NCBI RefSeq assembly: GCF_031846525.1
Contig: NZ_JAVRHM010000002.1
Span: 124,001-188,000 of the forward strand
Length of the DNA stretch: 64,000 nt
Origin: Autumnicola patrickiae
Lineage (GTDB): Bacteria > Bacteroidota > Bacteroidia > Flavobacteriales > Flavobacteriaceae
Direction of reading: 5' to 3'
Part shown: positions 25,115 through 34,312 of the stretch, one piece after another
Layout of the letters: each line of letters opens with the position of its first letter
Position numbering within the stretch: position 1 is the first letter of the stretch
Notes under the pieces: model-generated
What the model was told of the DNA's origin: nothing
The model's input: the letters and a program-made list of their open reading frames with translations, nothing else
Database searches by the model: none
Made by a program: the position numbers and the translations under genes

Positions 25115-25264
25115 ATGGAAATCTTTTCTGCTTTTGCTGATAATTATAGAGTTACCATGAAGGGCATTAATCCTTATGTGAAGTTTTTCTTCACGCTTGT
25201 CCTTGCTTTTATTCTTCTTACAGTGATTAGCGCTGTTGTGAACGTAATTGTAAATGGAGCATAG
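25115..25264 (+). CDS. 49-residue single-membrane-helix protein
   Basis: ATG at 25115-25117 to TAG at 25262-25264. Reads MEIFSAFADNYRVTMKGINP then a hydrophobic helix FFFTLVLAFILLTVISAVVN and a short tail. Polar first half, one inner-membrane helix with a KxxxxxxVK-type positive side. It lies alone in 1.4 kb of otherwise empty DNA. The codon pattern and the clean amphipathic/TM division make it more than a chance frame, but no family is recognised. Confidence 0.4.
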   Translation: MEIFSAFADNYRVTMKGINPYVKFFFTLVLAFILLTVISAVVNVIVNGA

Positions 25265-26060
25265 AACTTTATAATTTCTCTACTAATCTTTTAAACTGAA
25301 GCCTTATCTTAAGGTCTACAGCAGAGTTCTTTTTGGATGAATTGAACCTGATTATTGAACTTGAAATTTGGTGATTAAAAATTTGTCAAGGAAAATGCCT
25401 TTGACAGGCTCAGCCAGACTAGAGTGGGTTTTATTCCAGAGACTTGTTACGCCTAACAAAGGTTTATTTTTTTGTGAAGAAATAAAGAGGCTGCCTGTAA
25501 ATGGCAAATATCGGCCTGTATGATCAACTGTGTCATAATTTACTTGTTTCAGCATCATAGCTGAAAAGTTTTATGATCCTGGAATTTGAAATGTGCTGCT
25601 AATCTTAATAAGTTCTTGTTCGGAAGATATTTTTTCACCGGTTACTCTATGGGTTCACCTCACGCCAGACAGCCCTACACTGGAAAGAATGCTTAATAAT
25701 TTCCCTCAGGGCTATAAAAATGACCTACCACTTAAAATCCTGATTATCTTCATATATAGTTCCGCCTCTCGTGCTATTAGGAGAATCTACTATTCGCTCT
25801 TGCCACTTCACCCCTCCTACCCTCTGATTTGCCCCGCACGGCTATTAAACAGATCATAAAGTTTTTCCTGCCAGATAAAGACCTGTTGTTAACTTCCAAA
25901 AAAATAGTAACTTTAGGAAATACCGATGTGTAAAGAATTAAGAACCTGGAACAGTGGGTAATAAAAGTAGCATTTTCATGCTACAGAAGCTCCTGTTTTT
26001 ATTGAAGCTGAAATTATTTTACCTCAAACAATTTTTCCGGCAAAATCCGGCACATTTGCT
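25265..26060. other. Intergenic region before the efflux operon
   Basis: Frames here (for example 25593-25859) have poor composition and look non-coding. It holds one inverted copy of the dispersed element (25497-25520), the phrase tttgacaggctcag also seen in the 4.5 kb repeat spacer, and a short frame of 28 codons (start 25978) that ends overlapping the presumed start of the efflux lipoprotein. Confidence 0.4.
25497..25520 (-). repeat. Dispersed intergenic element, inverted copy
   Basis: On the minus strand tacaggccgatatttgccat followed by ttac, matching the consensus with one core change (TATTTG for TAATTG). Confidence 0.6.
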
Positions 26061-27440
26061 ATAAGGTCACCATTTCTATTATGGCTGCCCCTACTCTTTT
26101 TTTGTATTATTAGCTGCTCCCCAAAACTGCAAAACGTAGAAGCTCCCATTGAAGAAGCAGAAGCTTTCTCCTATACCGGGACCGAGGCTATTCCAGAAGA
26201 ATGGTGGACTGCCTTTGATGATCCTGACTTAAACAAACTTATTGACAGCGCCCTTACAGAAAACCTCAACCTTGCAGCCACATGGGAACAATTTCAAGCC
26301 GCACAAGCCATTGTGAGGAGGGAAAAATCTTTTTTATGGCCAGATATAGATCTTGCAGCCCGAAGCGCCATAAGCCGGCCGGAACCAGATTTTGCAGGTG
26401 GTGAAAACTTTCAGGCAGGTCTTGCTGCAGGATATGAACTCGATCTTTGGGGAAGGATTCGTTCAGGAATTCAGGCGGAAGAATTTAGGGCAGAAGCTTC
26501 ATTTTATGATTACCAGGCTGCGGCTATGACCCTTTCCGCAGAAATTAGCACCACCTGGTTCCAGCTGCTCACTCTGGAAAAGCAACTGGAACTTACCAAT
26601 CAGCAAATTGAAACCAACGAAGAAATTATAAGGCTTATCCGCGCCAGATTTACTAGCGGACAAATACGGGCCGTAGATATCCTGCGCCAGCAGCAGTTAC
26701 TGGAAAGTACACGGGATCAAAAGATATTCTTTGAAACACAATTGATGCTACTTCAAAACAGACTGGCGTTGCTTTTAGGACGTCCACCTCAAAATTTCAC
26801 TATCACACCAGAAAATGAACTTCCGGAATTACCTCCTCTTCCCGAGACCGGCCTTCCATTGAAGCTTATCAGGCGCCGGCCCGACGTTAAGCAGGCTTAC
26901 AACTTTGTTTTGGCTGCAGACCGGGAAATGGCTCAAGCTATAAGAAGTAAGTATCCGCGTCTCTCTTTTGACCTAAGCGCTCAATCCAGATCCAATAATT
27001 ATAACAACCTTTTCCAGGATTGGGCATACACTCTGGCCGGAAATCTTGTGGCACCGCTGTTGTATGGCGGCCGCATTCGTGCAGAAATTGATCGCACTGA
27101 AGCTTTAAAAAACCAGGAGCTCTACCTCTATGGGCAAACGGTGCTGGAAGCTTTTAGGGAAGTGGAAGATGCCCTTATCCAGGAACAAAAGCAAAAAGAG
27201 AGAATTGAAGTACTGGAACGTCGACTGGAACTTGCGCAAAAAACAAATAGACAATTGAGAATTGAATTTCTTAACGGACTTAGTGAATACCTGGATGTAC
27301 TGCTTTCGCTGGATCAGGAACAGCAGTTACAGCGGGATATTCTGGAAGCACAGCAAACGCTCCTGGAACACAGGATCACTTTATACCGTGCGCTTGCTGG
27401 CGGATTTGAAACTGAACGCACTGATACCGCTGAATTTTAA
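26061..27440 (+). CDS. RND efflux outer-membrane lipoprotein (OprM/NodT-like); start codon appears to be ATA
   Basis: TolC-type channel of a tripartite pump. The open frame carries a perfect lipoprotein signal, RSPFLLWLPLLFFCIISC, with the lipid-accepting Cys at 26115. The codon just before it, at 26061-26063, is ATA rather than ATG. No ATG, GTG or TTG exists in frame between there and the stop at 25968-25970. The next start, GTG at 26313, would remove the signal and the first 84 residues. The mature part has EEWWTAFDDPDL, LAAGYELDLWGRIRSG, GQIRAVDILRQQQLLESTRD, RRRPDVKQAY and FREVEDALIQEQ, all typical. From ATA the product has 459 residues, normal for the family. The adaptor gene follows after 18 bases. 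Either ATA is used weakly or the gene lost its start. Confidence 0.8.
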   Translation: MRSPFLLWLPLLFFCIISCSPKLQNVEAPIEEAEAFSYTGTEAIPEEWWTAFDDPDLNKLIDSALTENLNLAATWEQFQAAQAIVRREKSFLWPDIDLAARSAISRPEPDFAGGENFQAGLAAGYELDLWGRIRSGIQAEEFRAEASFYDYQAAAMTLSAEISTTWFQLLTLEKQLELTNQQIETNEEIIRLIRARFTSGQIRAVDILRQQQLLESTRDQKIFFETQLMLLQNRLALLLGRPPQNFTITPENELPELPPLPETGLPLKLIRRRPDVKQAYNFVLAADREMAQAIRSKYPRLSFDLSAQSRSNNYNNLFQDWAYTLAGNLVAPLLYGGRIRAEIDRTEALKNQELYLYGQTVLEAFREVEDALIQEQKQKERIEVLERRLELAQKTNRQLRIEFLNGLSEYLDVLLSLDQEQQLQRDILEAQQTLLEHRITLYRALAGGFETERTDTAEF

Positions 27441-27458
27441 ATAAACAGAAAGGCACTT

Positions 27459-28670
27459 ATGAGCACAAAAAAAATATTGATGATCTGCCTTGGCATCCTG
27501 CTTCTCGCGGTGGTAATTACTTATTTTATTTTTTCTACCGAACCCACGGCAAGTTCTGAAGGTGCAACCAAACAAACTGCAATGCTGGTAGATGTTGTAG
27601 AGGCAGAACATGGCAATTTCCAGCCGGTAATTCAGGCAACTGGTATGGTACAACCGGTAGAGGACGTAATGCTGAGTCCGCAGGTGAGTGGACAGGTAAT
27701 ACGCAGGTCTCCGGAATTTATTCCGGGAGGGTTTGTGCAAAAGGGAGCGGTTTTGTTGCAAATCGATCCTTCAGATTTTCGGAATACCCTGGAGTTACGC
27801 AGAAGCGATTTGCTACAGGTACAAACCGATCTTAACATGGAAATGGGACGGCAGGAAGTTGCAGAACAGGACCTGGCACTTGCCGAGGTCGATTCGCTCT
27901 CTGCAAACCAGCGCTCCCTGGTACTCCGCAAACCTCAGCTGGATGCTATACGAGCGCAGGTGAAAGCTGCCGAAGCAGCTGTCGCCCAAGCCGAACTTGA
28001 ATTATCGCGCACAACAATAAGAGCTCCTTTTGATGCCCATATTTTGAGCCAGAATGTAACGGTGGGATCACAGGTCACACCCGGTGACGAGCTGGGAAGA
28101 TTAGTGGGCAGCGAACAATACTGGATTACCCTTACAGTTCCCGTAGATAAGCTGCAATGGTTATCCTTTCCGAAATCTGATGATGAAACCGGATCCCCGG
28201 TAGTAATCAGGAATTCAGGATGGCCAAAGGATGTTTTCCGGACAGGTTATCTGGATAAACAGGTAGGCGCACTCGATGACCAGACCCGTCTTGCACGTGT
28301 TCTCGTGAGAGTTGATGATCCATTGGCAAGAGAAGATACTACCAACGCTCAAAGGGAACTTATGATAGGAGGTTTTGTAGAAGCAAATGTACAGGCAAAG
28401 GAAATTGATGATGTGGTAAGATTAAACCGGGATTACCTTCGGAATAATCAAACCGTGTGGGTAAATGAAGATGGGCAACTCTCCATCAGGGAAGTGGAAA
28501 TCATTCTTACAGATTCGGAATATGCATATATAAGCTCCGGCTTAAGTGAAGGGGAAGAAGTGGTGACCACAAATCTTAGCACTGTTTCTGAAGGGGTCAA
28601 ATTAAGAACGGGAGAATCTGAAAATGCTTCCGGAAACAACAACCAGCAGGAACGAAACACGGAGGAATAA
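27459..28670 (+). CDS. RND efflux periplasmic adaptor (HlyD/AcrA family)
   Basis: 403 residues. One N-terminal membrane helix (about 6-25), then the barrel-sandwich start QATGMVQPVEDVMLSPQVSG and GGFVQKGAVLLQIDPSDF, a helical hairpin (about 105-185), the lipoyl-like second half TTIRAPFDAHILSQNVTVGS with TPGDELGRLV, and a beta-barrel. It bridges the inner-membrane pump and the outer-membrane channel. The helical hairpin is short, as in many Bacteroidota adaptors. In an operon, 18 bases after the lipoprotein and 5 before the pump. Confidence 0.93.
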   Translation: MSTKKILMICLGILLLAVVITYFIFSTEPTASSEGATKQTAMLVDVVEAEHGNFQPVIQATGMVQPVEDVMLSPQVSGQVIRRSPEFIPGGFVQKGAVLLQIDPSDFRNTLELRRSDLLQVQTDLNMEMGRQEVAEQDLALAEVDSLSANQRSLVLRKPQLDAIRAQVKAAEAAVAQAELELSRTTIRAPFDAHILSQNVTVGSQVTPGDELGRLVGSEQYWITLTVPVDKLQWLSFPKSDDETGSPVVIRNSGWPKDVFRTGYLDKQVGALDDQTRLARVLVRVDDPLAREDTTNAQRELMIGGFVEANVQAKEIDDVVRLNRDYLRNNQTVWVNEDGQLSIREVEIILTDSEYAYISSGLSEGEEVVTTNLSTVSEGVKLRTGESENASGNNNQQERNTEE

Positions 28671-28675
28671 AAGAA

Positions 28676-31600
28676 ATGGGGAAGCCGGAGAATAGAAAAG
28701 TGCGGAAAGAAGGAGCTATAGCGTTTATGGCCAGGAATTCTATTGCTGCAAACCTATTAATGATCATTTTAATAGGTGGCGGGATTTGGACGATGTTCAA
28801 TATTCAAAAGGAAGTATTTCCGCAGTTCCAGCTGGATTATGTAGAGGTAAATGTGGTTTATCCCGGTGCTGCTCCTGCTGAAGTGGAACAGGGGATATTA
28901 CTTCCGGTAGAAGAAGCAATCCGCGGCATTCAGGGCATCAAAGAAATTACTTCCACCGCTAATGAAGGTTCAGGAAATATTCTTATTGAACTGGTAGCCG
29001 GTACAGACCGGATGCAGGCTTTTCAGGATATAGATCAGGGAGTGCGGCGCATACAAACTTTTCCCGATGATATTGAGCGGCCGCAGGTAAACCTCCAGTC
29101 CCGCCAACGGGATGTAATGGAAATTGCCATTTACGGGGAAACAGACATCTGGACACTTCGGATTCTTGCTGAACGGCTCCGCAACCGACTTCTCAGCGAT
29201 CCGGAAATTACGCAGGTAGAAATAGGAAATGTGCCAGATTATGTCACGCATATTGAAATCCCGCGGCATAATCTTAGACAATATAACCTTACTTTGGGGC
29301 AGGTGGCGAATATTGTCGCCCAGTCCAGCGAAGATGTGCCGGCGGGTGCAGTTGAAACCCATTCCGGGGAAATTTTGCTCCGCATGCAGGAACGTAAACA
29401 ATGGGCTGAAGAATTTGGAGATATTACTATTGTCTCCTCTGCTTCAGGCGCACGGGTTACCCTGAAGGATATAGCAACCATCACCGACGGATTTGAAGAA
29501 ACCGGATTTCACGGACAATTTAATCAAAGCCCTTCCGTAGACCTTAGTATTTACCGCATTGGGGATCAGTCCCCGCTGGATATTGAAGAAACGGTTCTGG
29601 AAATTATGGAAGATTTTCAACTACCTCCGGGAGTGGAATTTCGTGTAGACAGTAATAGTGCCGAAGATTACCGCGAAAGGTTAGCCTTGCTTACAGAAAA
29701 CGGAATTATGGCTATTGTAATTGTACTGGTAATACTGGCGCTGTTCCTGGAATACCGGCTGGCGTTTTGGGTGATGATGGGAATGGCCATTTCCTTTATT
29801 GGCGGCATGATATTCCTCCCCTTGGTAGGACTAAGCATTAATATGATCTCGATGTTTGGTTTCCTTGTAGTTTTAGGGATTGTGGTGGATGATGCCATTG
29901 TGGTAGGTGAAAACATCCATGAATACAGGCAAAAGGGAATGAACCCTATAGATGCTGCCATTGCAGGAACCAAAGATGTCTCGAAACCGGTAATTTTTAG
30001 CATCCTCACTACAATAATCGCTTTTGTACCGCTGCTTTTTATGCCCGGGGAAACAGGGAAATTCTGGTGGCCGCTGCCGGCAGTTGTGATTGTTATTCTG
30101 GCTGTTTCCCTATTAGAAGCCCTTTTTATACTGCCTTCGCACCTTGGGCATCTTAAAGATAAAAAAACAAAAGGGTGGGCAGCCAAACTGGAAAAAATGC
30201 AGGAATCTTTTGCTGAAGGTTATAACCGTGTTATTGATAAATATTACCGCCCCCTGCTGGACCTTTGTCTTAAATACCGGTATATCACATTGAGCGCTGC
30301 TGTAGCACTTCTGCTAATCGTAGGCGGATACGGCTACAGCGATCATATGGGAATGATTATGATGCCTGAAGTGGCAGCCGATGAAATTGAAGCCGGGGTG
30401 CGACTACCTGTAAGCACAACTCCTGAACAGGCTGCCAAAGTTGCCGAAGAAATTACTGAATCTACACGCCTAATGTTTGAAGAACATAACCTCTTCGAAG
30501 TGGCAGAAGGAGTGAAAACCAACGTACGCGGACAAAATTTTATTGATGTGGAAATTGTAATGCTTCCACCCGATGAAAGGGATATGTCTGCACGGGAACT
30601 TATCGAATTATGGCGCGACAATATTGGAGAAATTGAAGGTGTGGACCAGATTACTTTTGAAGCAGAACGCGGGCCAGGTGGCTATCAGCAGGATATTAGC
30701 GTAGACCTTAGCCATTCAGATATTGATGTGCTGGAACAGGCAAGCACAAAGTTTCTTGAAGAGATGGAAGCTTTTGAAAATACCCGCGACCTCAACGATA
30801 ATTATGACAAAGGAAAACTTCAATACGATTTTAAGCTTCTACCAGAAGGCAGGAATCTTGGTCTCACCTCTAATGAAGTAGGCCGGCAGGTGCGAAATGC
30901 CTTTTTTGGGGCTCTTGCCATGAGACAACTAAGAAGCACCAACGAAATTGAAGTGCGGGTTAAACTGCCACTGGAAGAAAGACGGGATATCGATAACCTC
31001 GAGAATTTCCTTGTTCGTACTCCCGCCGGAGTTGAAGTTCCACTTTTAGATGTGGTAGAGGTGGAACAGCGGGAAGCCTTTACCAGTATAAACCGTCGGG
31101 ACGGACGCAGAGTGGTAAATGTAGGAATGGATGTAGAACCTTCTAATGCCGTGAGCCAGGTGCTGGAATCGGTACAAAACGAAGTTTTACCTCAGCTGAG
31201 AGCAGATTTTCCGGGGCTTACCTGGAGTTTTGAAGGGAGCCAGGCAGATATGCGTGAATCTACAGATTCGTTATGGAGCGGCTTTGCTATGGCTATGTTA
31301 ATTATTTATGCACTTTTAGCCATTGCTTTTGGCAGTTACACCCAGCCCGTTATTGTACTTTCTGCCATTCCTTTTGGAATTGTGGGAGCCGTAATAGGAC
31401 ATATTCTACTGGGTTACGATCTTTCTGTAGTAAGCTTGATGGGCGTTATTGCCCTCTCTGGTGTTGTGGTAAATGACTCTTTGATAATGATAGATTTTGC
31501 CAATAAACAACGGGAAAAATTTTCGGTTTATGATTCCATTCATGAAGCGGGGCTTCGGCGTTTCCGGCCAATTATGCTTACCACCCTCACTACTTTTGGG

Positions 31601-31804
31601 GGCCTCACCCCTATTATCATGGAAACTTCAAGCCAGGCAGAATACCTTATCCCAATGGCTATTTCGTTGGGCTTCGGAATTATCTTTGCCACCTCCATTA
31701 TTTTGGTTATTGTACCCTGTCTTTATCTGGCGCTGGAAGATGTTACGCTGCTTATTAAAAAGGGTAAAACTGTAAAACGAAATCCAGAGACTTCAGCAAC
31801 ATAA
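28676..31804 (+). CDS. RND efflux inner-membrane pump (AcrB family)
   Basis: 1042 residues, a proton-driven exporter. Typical are the N-terminal AFMARNSIAANLLMIILIGG, VFPQFQLDYVEVNVVYPGAA, the TM4 proton-relay Asp pair in LGIVVDDAIVVGENI, GTKDVSKPVIFSILTT, and near the end GVVVNDSLIMIDFANK and RRFRPIMLTTLTTFGGL. Two periplasmic loops of about 300 residues each and 12 membrane helices fit the hydrophobic-multidrug type rather than the heavy-metal type. Substrate unknown. Third gene of the efflux operon. A hairpin 30 bases downstream may end the transcript. Confidence 0.95.
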   Translation: MGKPENRKVRKEGAIAFMARNSIAANLLMIILIGGGIWTMFNIQKEVFPQFQLDYVEVNVVYPGAAPAEVEQGILLPVEEAIRGIQGIKEITSTANEGSGNILIELVAGTDRMQAFQDIDQGVRRIQTFPDDIERPQVNLQSRQRDVMEIAIYGETDIWTLRILAERLRNRLLSDPEITQVEIGNVPDYVTHIEIPRHNLRQYNLTLGQVANIVAQSSEDVPAGAVETHSGEILLRMQERKQWAEEFGDITIVSSASGARVTLKDIATITDGFEETGFHGQFNQSPSVDLSIYRIGDQSPLDIEETVLEIMEDFQLPPGVEFRVDSNSAEDYRERLALLTENGIMAIVIVLVILALFLEYRLAFWVMMGMAISFIGGMIFLPLVGLSINMISMFGFLVVLGIVVDDAIVVGENIHEYRQKGMNPIDAAIAGTKDVSKPVIFSILTTIIAFVPLLFMPGETGKFWWPLPAVVIVILAVSLLEALFILPSHLGHLKDKKTKGWAAKLEKMQESFAEGYNRVIDKYYRPLLDLCLKYRYITLSAAVALLLIVGGYGYSDHMGMIMMPEVAADEIEAGVRLPVSTTPEQAAKVAEEITESTRLMFEEHNLFEVAEGVKTNVRGQNFIDVEIVMLPPDERDMSARELIELWRDNIGEIEGVDQITFEAERGPGGYQQDISVDLSHSDIDVLEQASTKFLEEMEAFENTRDLNDNYDKGKLQYDFKLLPEGRNLGLTSNEVGRQVRNAFFGALAMRQLRSTNEIEVRVKLPLEERRDIDNLENFLVRTPAGVEVPLLDVVEVEQREAFTSINRRDGRRVVNVGMDVEPSNAVSQVLESVQNEVLPQLRADFPGLTWSFEGSQADMRESTDSLWSGFAMAMLIIYALLAIAFGSYTQPVIVLSAIPFGIVGAVIGHILLGYDLSVVSLMGVIALSGVVVNDSLIMIDFANKQREKFSVYDSIHEAGLRRFRPIMLTTLTTFGGLTPIIMETSSQAEYLIPMAISLGFGIIFATSIILVIVPCLYLALEDVTLLIKKGKTVKRNPETSAT

Positions 31805-31834
31805 GTGCAATTAATAAAAATACCAGCTTCCACT

Positions 31835-31864
31835 CCTTCAGGTTGCCCCTACTCAAACTGAAGG
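31835..31864. terminator. Hairpin after the efflux operon
   Basis: CCTTCAGGTTG (31835-31845) pairs with CAAACTGAAGG (31854-31864) with one mismatch and an 8-base loop. No immediate T run follows, only CATTTTTAA ten bases later, so termination is likely but not certain. Next to it lies a word actggcattttt (31871-31882) related to the dispersed element. Confidence 0.4.
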
Positions 31865-32153
31865 TCGAAAACTGGCATTTTTAACTATAGACTAAAACAA
31901 ATTAAACTAAGAATAGTTGTCTTTTGTTAAAATTGAAATTAATACTTCTGAAGCTACATATCAATACCCAAAATATGGTATTTTCACTTATAAAATACTT
32001 ATAATGAAGTACCTATAACCTTTAAATTTAACATTTTCAGCTAAAAATGCTTCTTAAGAAGAATTCCTTCTGCTTTCCACACGAAAAACAGTGAAAAAAT
32101 AACAAAAAGCGCTGAATGTTACTGAATTTAAACTATTTCAGAAGAAAAAGGCA
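31865..32153. other. Convergent intergenic region
   Basis: AT-rich DNA between the efflux operon and the leftward LytS-type gene. I see no gene or clear terminator for the LytS gene. Confidence 0.35.
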
Positions 32154-33254
32154 TTATTTCAGCGGGATACAGACAATCGTTTCCACTCCCACGTTGTTTT
32201 CCTTGTTACGAATCTTAAAAAAGAAATCACTTCCGTAGAGATTATTAAGACGATCCTTAATATTTGCCAAACCAACCCCTTTTTTCTGTAGTTCAACTTC
32301 AGACAGCCTAATTGGCTCTCCGTTATTTTCCACTTTTATTTGCAGGTGATCCCCTTCTTGCTGTACCGATATGTGAACCTCCAGATCTGTATGCCCGTAG
32401 GAATATCCATGTTTAATTGAATTTTCGATAATTGGCTGCAGGATAAGCGCCGGTACTTTCTTGTTAAGTAACTCCTCATCGATAACCTTTGTAATCTTTA
32501 AATGATCTGAAAACCTGATGTTCAATATATTAAGATAATATTCCAGTGTTTTTAATTCCTTTCCAAGGCTAATTTCATTTTCGTCGCTGCTATACAATAT
32601 TTCCCGCAGAAAATCGCTGAGATCTGCAATAGTATCCTTCGCTTTGCCGGCATCCAGATCTGCCAAAACCGAAATGCTGTTAAGCGTATTGAACAAGAAA
32701 TGCGGCTGCAATTGGGAAGAAAGCATCTTCATTCTCGTATTCACCAACTGAGTCTCTAACAAGCTGTGGCGTTTCTCTGCTTCTTTTACTTGCTTTAAAT
32801 AATAGTAGGTGTAAATGATGAAAATCATCGCGAAATAGATCAAAAAATTAAGTTCCATTACCGCCACAAACCGGTGAAAACTCTCCTGTAATTCATATTC
32901 TGAAGGATCTATATGACCGGCAAGGATCCCAAAAATATCAAATATCATCCTGATAATTAATCCGATTAATATCGAAAAAAGCGTGTGGATGGAAATAATT
33001 TTAACCCACGAATAATTTTTATTCAGCAGCTTTTTGGTGTTAATGGCGATAAGCGTCATGTACGTTACCACCACTACCCAATCCACCAAAATATTGTACA
33101 ACAGGAAGTCACGCCACGGGAACTCCGGCATCCTTGGGAAATAATGATGCATGTAAGCCGCTTTAGCCACATACACGATATTAAAAAGTGCATAAAACCC
33201 GGTTAAAAGCAGGATAAGTTTTACGTCCAGGTATTTTTTAAGATGAATTTTCAT
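32154..33254 (-). CDS. LytS-type sensor histidine kinase
   Basis: 366 residues. Four membrane helices at about 12-32, 48-70, 86-108 and 130-152, then a His_kinase domain with the acceptor His185 in QLQPHFLFNTLNSISVLADL. The ATPase part has ILQPIIENSIKHGYSYGHTD, VENNGEPIRL and KKGVGLANIKDRLNNLYGS. The membrane part has no large loop, so the signal may be within the membrane or at its face. One base separates it from the LytTR regulator upstream, so the two form a pair. Confidence 0.92.
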   Translation of the reverse strand: MKIHLKKYLDVKLILLLTGFYALFNIVYVAKAAYMHHYFPRMPEFPWRDFLLYNILVDWVVVVTYMTLIAINTKKLLNKNYSWVKIISIHTLFSILIGLIIRMIFDIFGILAGHIDPSEYELQESFHRFVAVMELNFLIYFAMIFIIYTYYYLKQVKEAEKRHSLLETQLVNTRMKMLSSQLQPHFLFNTLNSISVLADLDAGKAKDTIADLSDFLREILYSSDENEISLGKELKTLEYYLNILNIRFSDHLKITKVIDEELLNKKVPALILQPIIENSIKHGYSYGHTDLEVHISVQQEGDHLQIKVENNGEPIRLSEVELQKKGVGLANIKDRLNNLYGSDFFFKIRNKENNVGVETIVCIPLK

Positions 33255-33255
33255 G

Positions 33256-34020
33256 TTAAATTCCTATTTTTTCCAGGAATTGTTTTTTATTGGATTTGCT
33301 AATATGTAGCAGTTTATCATCTGTCATTCGGGCGTCAATTTCAGAGTAATCTGAATGCACAATTTCCTTTACATGATTAAGATTAAGAATCGTAGACCTG
33401 TGAATCCTAAAGAAAATATTAGTATCCAGCATCTCTTCTAGATTATTTAAAGATTCCCGGAGAACGAACTTTTTATTGCTAGTAAAAATTTCGGCATAAC
33501 AACCGGAAGCGATGATGTAGCTTATTTCTGAAGGATCCAACAGCATTGTTTTATTTCCCTGTTTTACCGGAATTTTAACCGGGGAAGACCCACCTTTTGT
33601 TTCCCTGGAATAGATGTTGAACAATTCCCTTATTTTCTTTTCAAAATTACTATCGGCTTCACTGCGGGAAATATTCAGAATTTTACTGATTGTTTTAAAA
33701 AACCGCTGATCTTTAAAAGGCTTTAAAAGAAAATCAAAAGCATCCACATCAAAAGCCCTGCTGGCATAATTATCAAAAGCAGTGACAAAAATCACAATTG
33801 GCTTAGGAGAAATATTTATTTTCTGTAAAACTTCAAACCCATTCATATCCTTCATATTAATATCCAGGAAGATGAGATCGGGCTTAAGATCGTTTATCTG
33901 TTTTATGGCTGTTTTACCATTAGAACATTCCCCTGCAACTTTAATTTCCGGAACCTCCTCCAAAAGGTTTAAAATCCGCTTTCTAGCGAGTTCTTCATCA
34001 TCAATTATTAACGCTCTCAT
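33256..34020 (-). CDS. LytTR-type response regulator
   Basis: 254 residues. The receiver domain has the Asp53 site in LKPDLIFLDINMKDMNG and conserved Lys in FLLKPFKDQRFF. A LytTR DNA-binding domain (about 150-254) includes EISYIIASGCYAEIF, FVLRESLNNLEEML and the FFRIHRSTILNLNHVKEI block. Controls genes with paired LytTR sites. First gene of a two-gene unit with the LytS-type kinase. Confidence 0.93.
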   Translation of the reverse strand: MRALIIDDEELARKRILNLLEEVPEIKVAGECSNGKTAIKQINDLKPDLIFLDINMKDMNGFEVLQKINISPKPIVIFVTAFDNYASRAFDVDAFDFLLKPFKDQRFFKTISKILNISRSEADSNFEKKIRELFNIYSRETKGGSSPVKIPVKQGNKTMLLDPSEISYIIASGCYAEIFTSNKKFVLRESLNNLEEMLDTNIFFRIHRSTILNLNHVKEIVHSDYSEIDARMTDDKLLHISKSNKKQFLEKIGI

Positions 34021-34137
34021 AATCAGTAATTTTACTGCAATTTTATACTTTTTATGAATATGTTATTCCTAAAAGCTAAAATTTATCTCCTCTTATTTCT
34101 TCGGAAAAGCTTCCAGCCCGAAAAATTATGAAATAAA

Positions 34138-34158
34138 ATTGCCGATAATTAAAAACTG
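34138..34158 (+). repeat. Degenerate dispersed-element copy
   Basis: aattgccgataattaaaaac: the upstream half matches, the GCCATTTTT half is lost. Confidence 0.35.
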
Positions 34159-34242
34159 ATGCGGATGGCCTGAAATACGATATGAACGACTTAAAATTGA
34201 GATTAATACAAAACTAAAAAAGAAAAATTCAATAAAAACAGA

Positions 34243-34288
34243 ACAAAAAAAACGGACTAAAATCAATGTCTCTGATCTTTAGTCCGTC
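34243..34288 (-). terminator. Intrinsic terminator of the secreted unknown gene
   Basis: Perfect 10-bp stem ACGGACTAAA (34252-34261) / TTTAGTCCGT (34278-34287) with a 16-base loop. Read on the minus strand it is followed by a run of eight T. It lies about 25 bases after the stop of the gene ending at 34313. Confidence 0.85.
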
Positions 34289-34312
34289 CCGAGTTTTGAA
34301 GATGGCTATATT

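Noticed and set aside
25593..25859. Plus-strand 88-codon frame
   Set aside because: Composition does not look coding and no hydrophobic or domain pattern makes sense.
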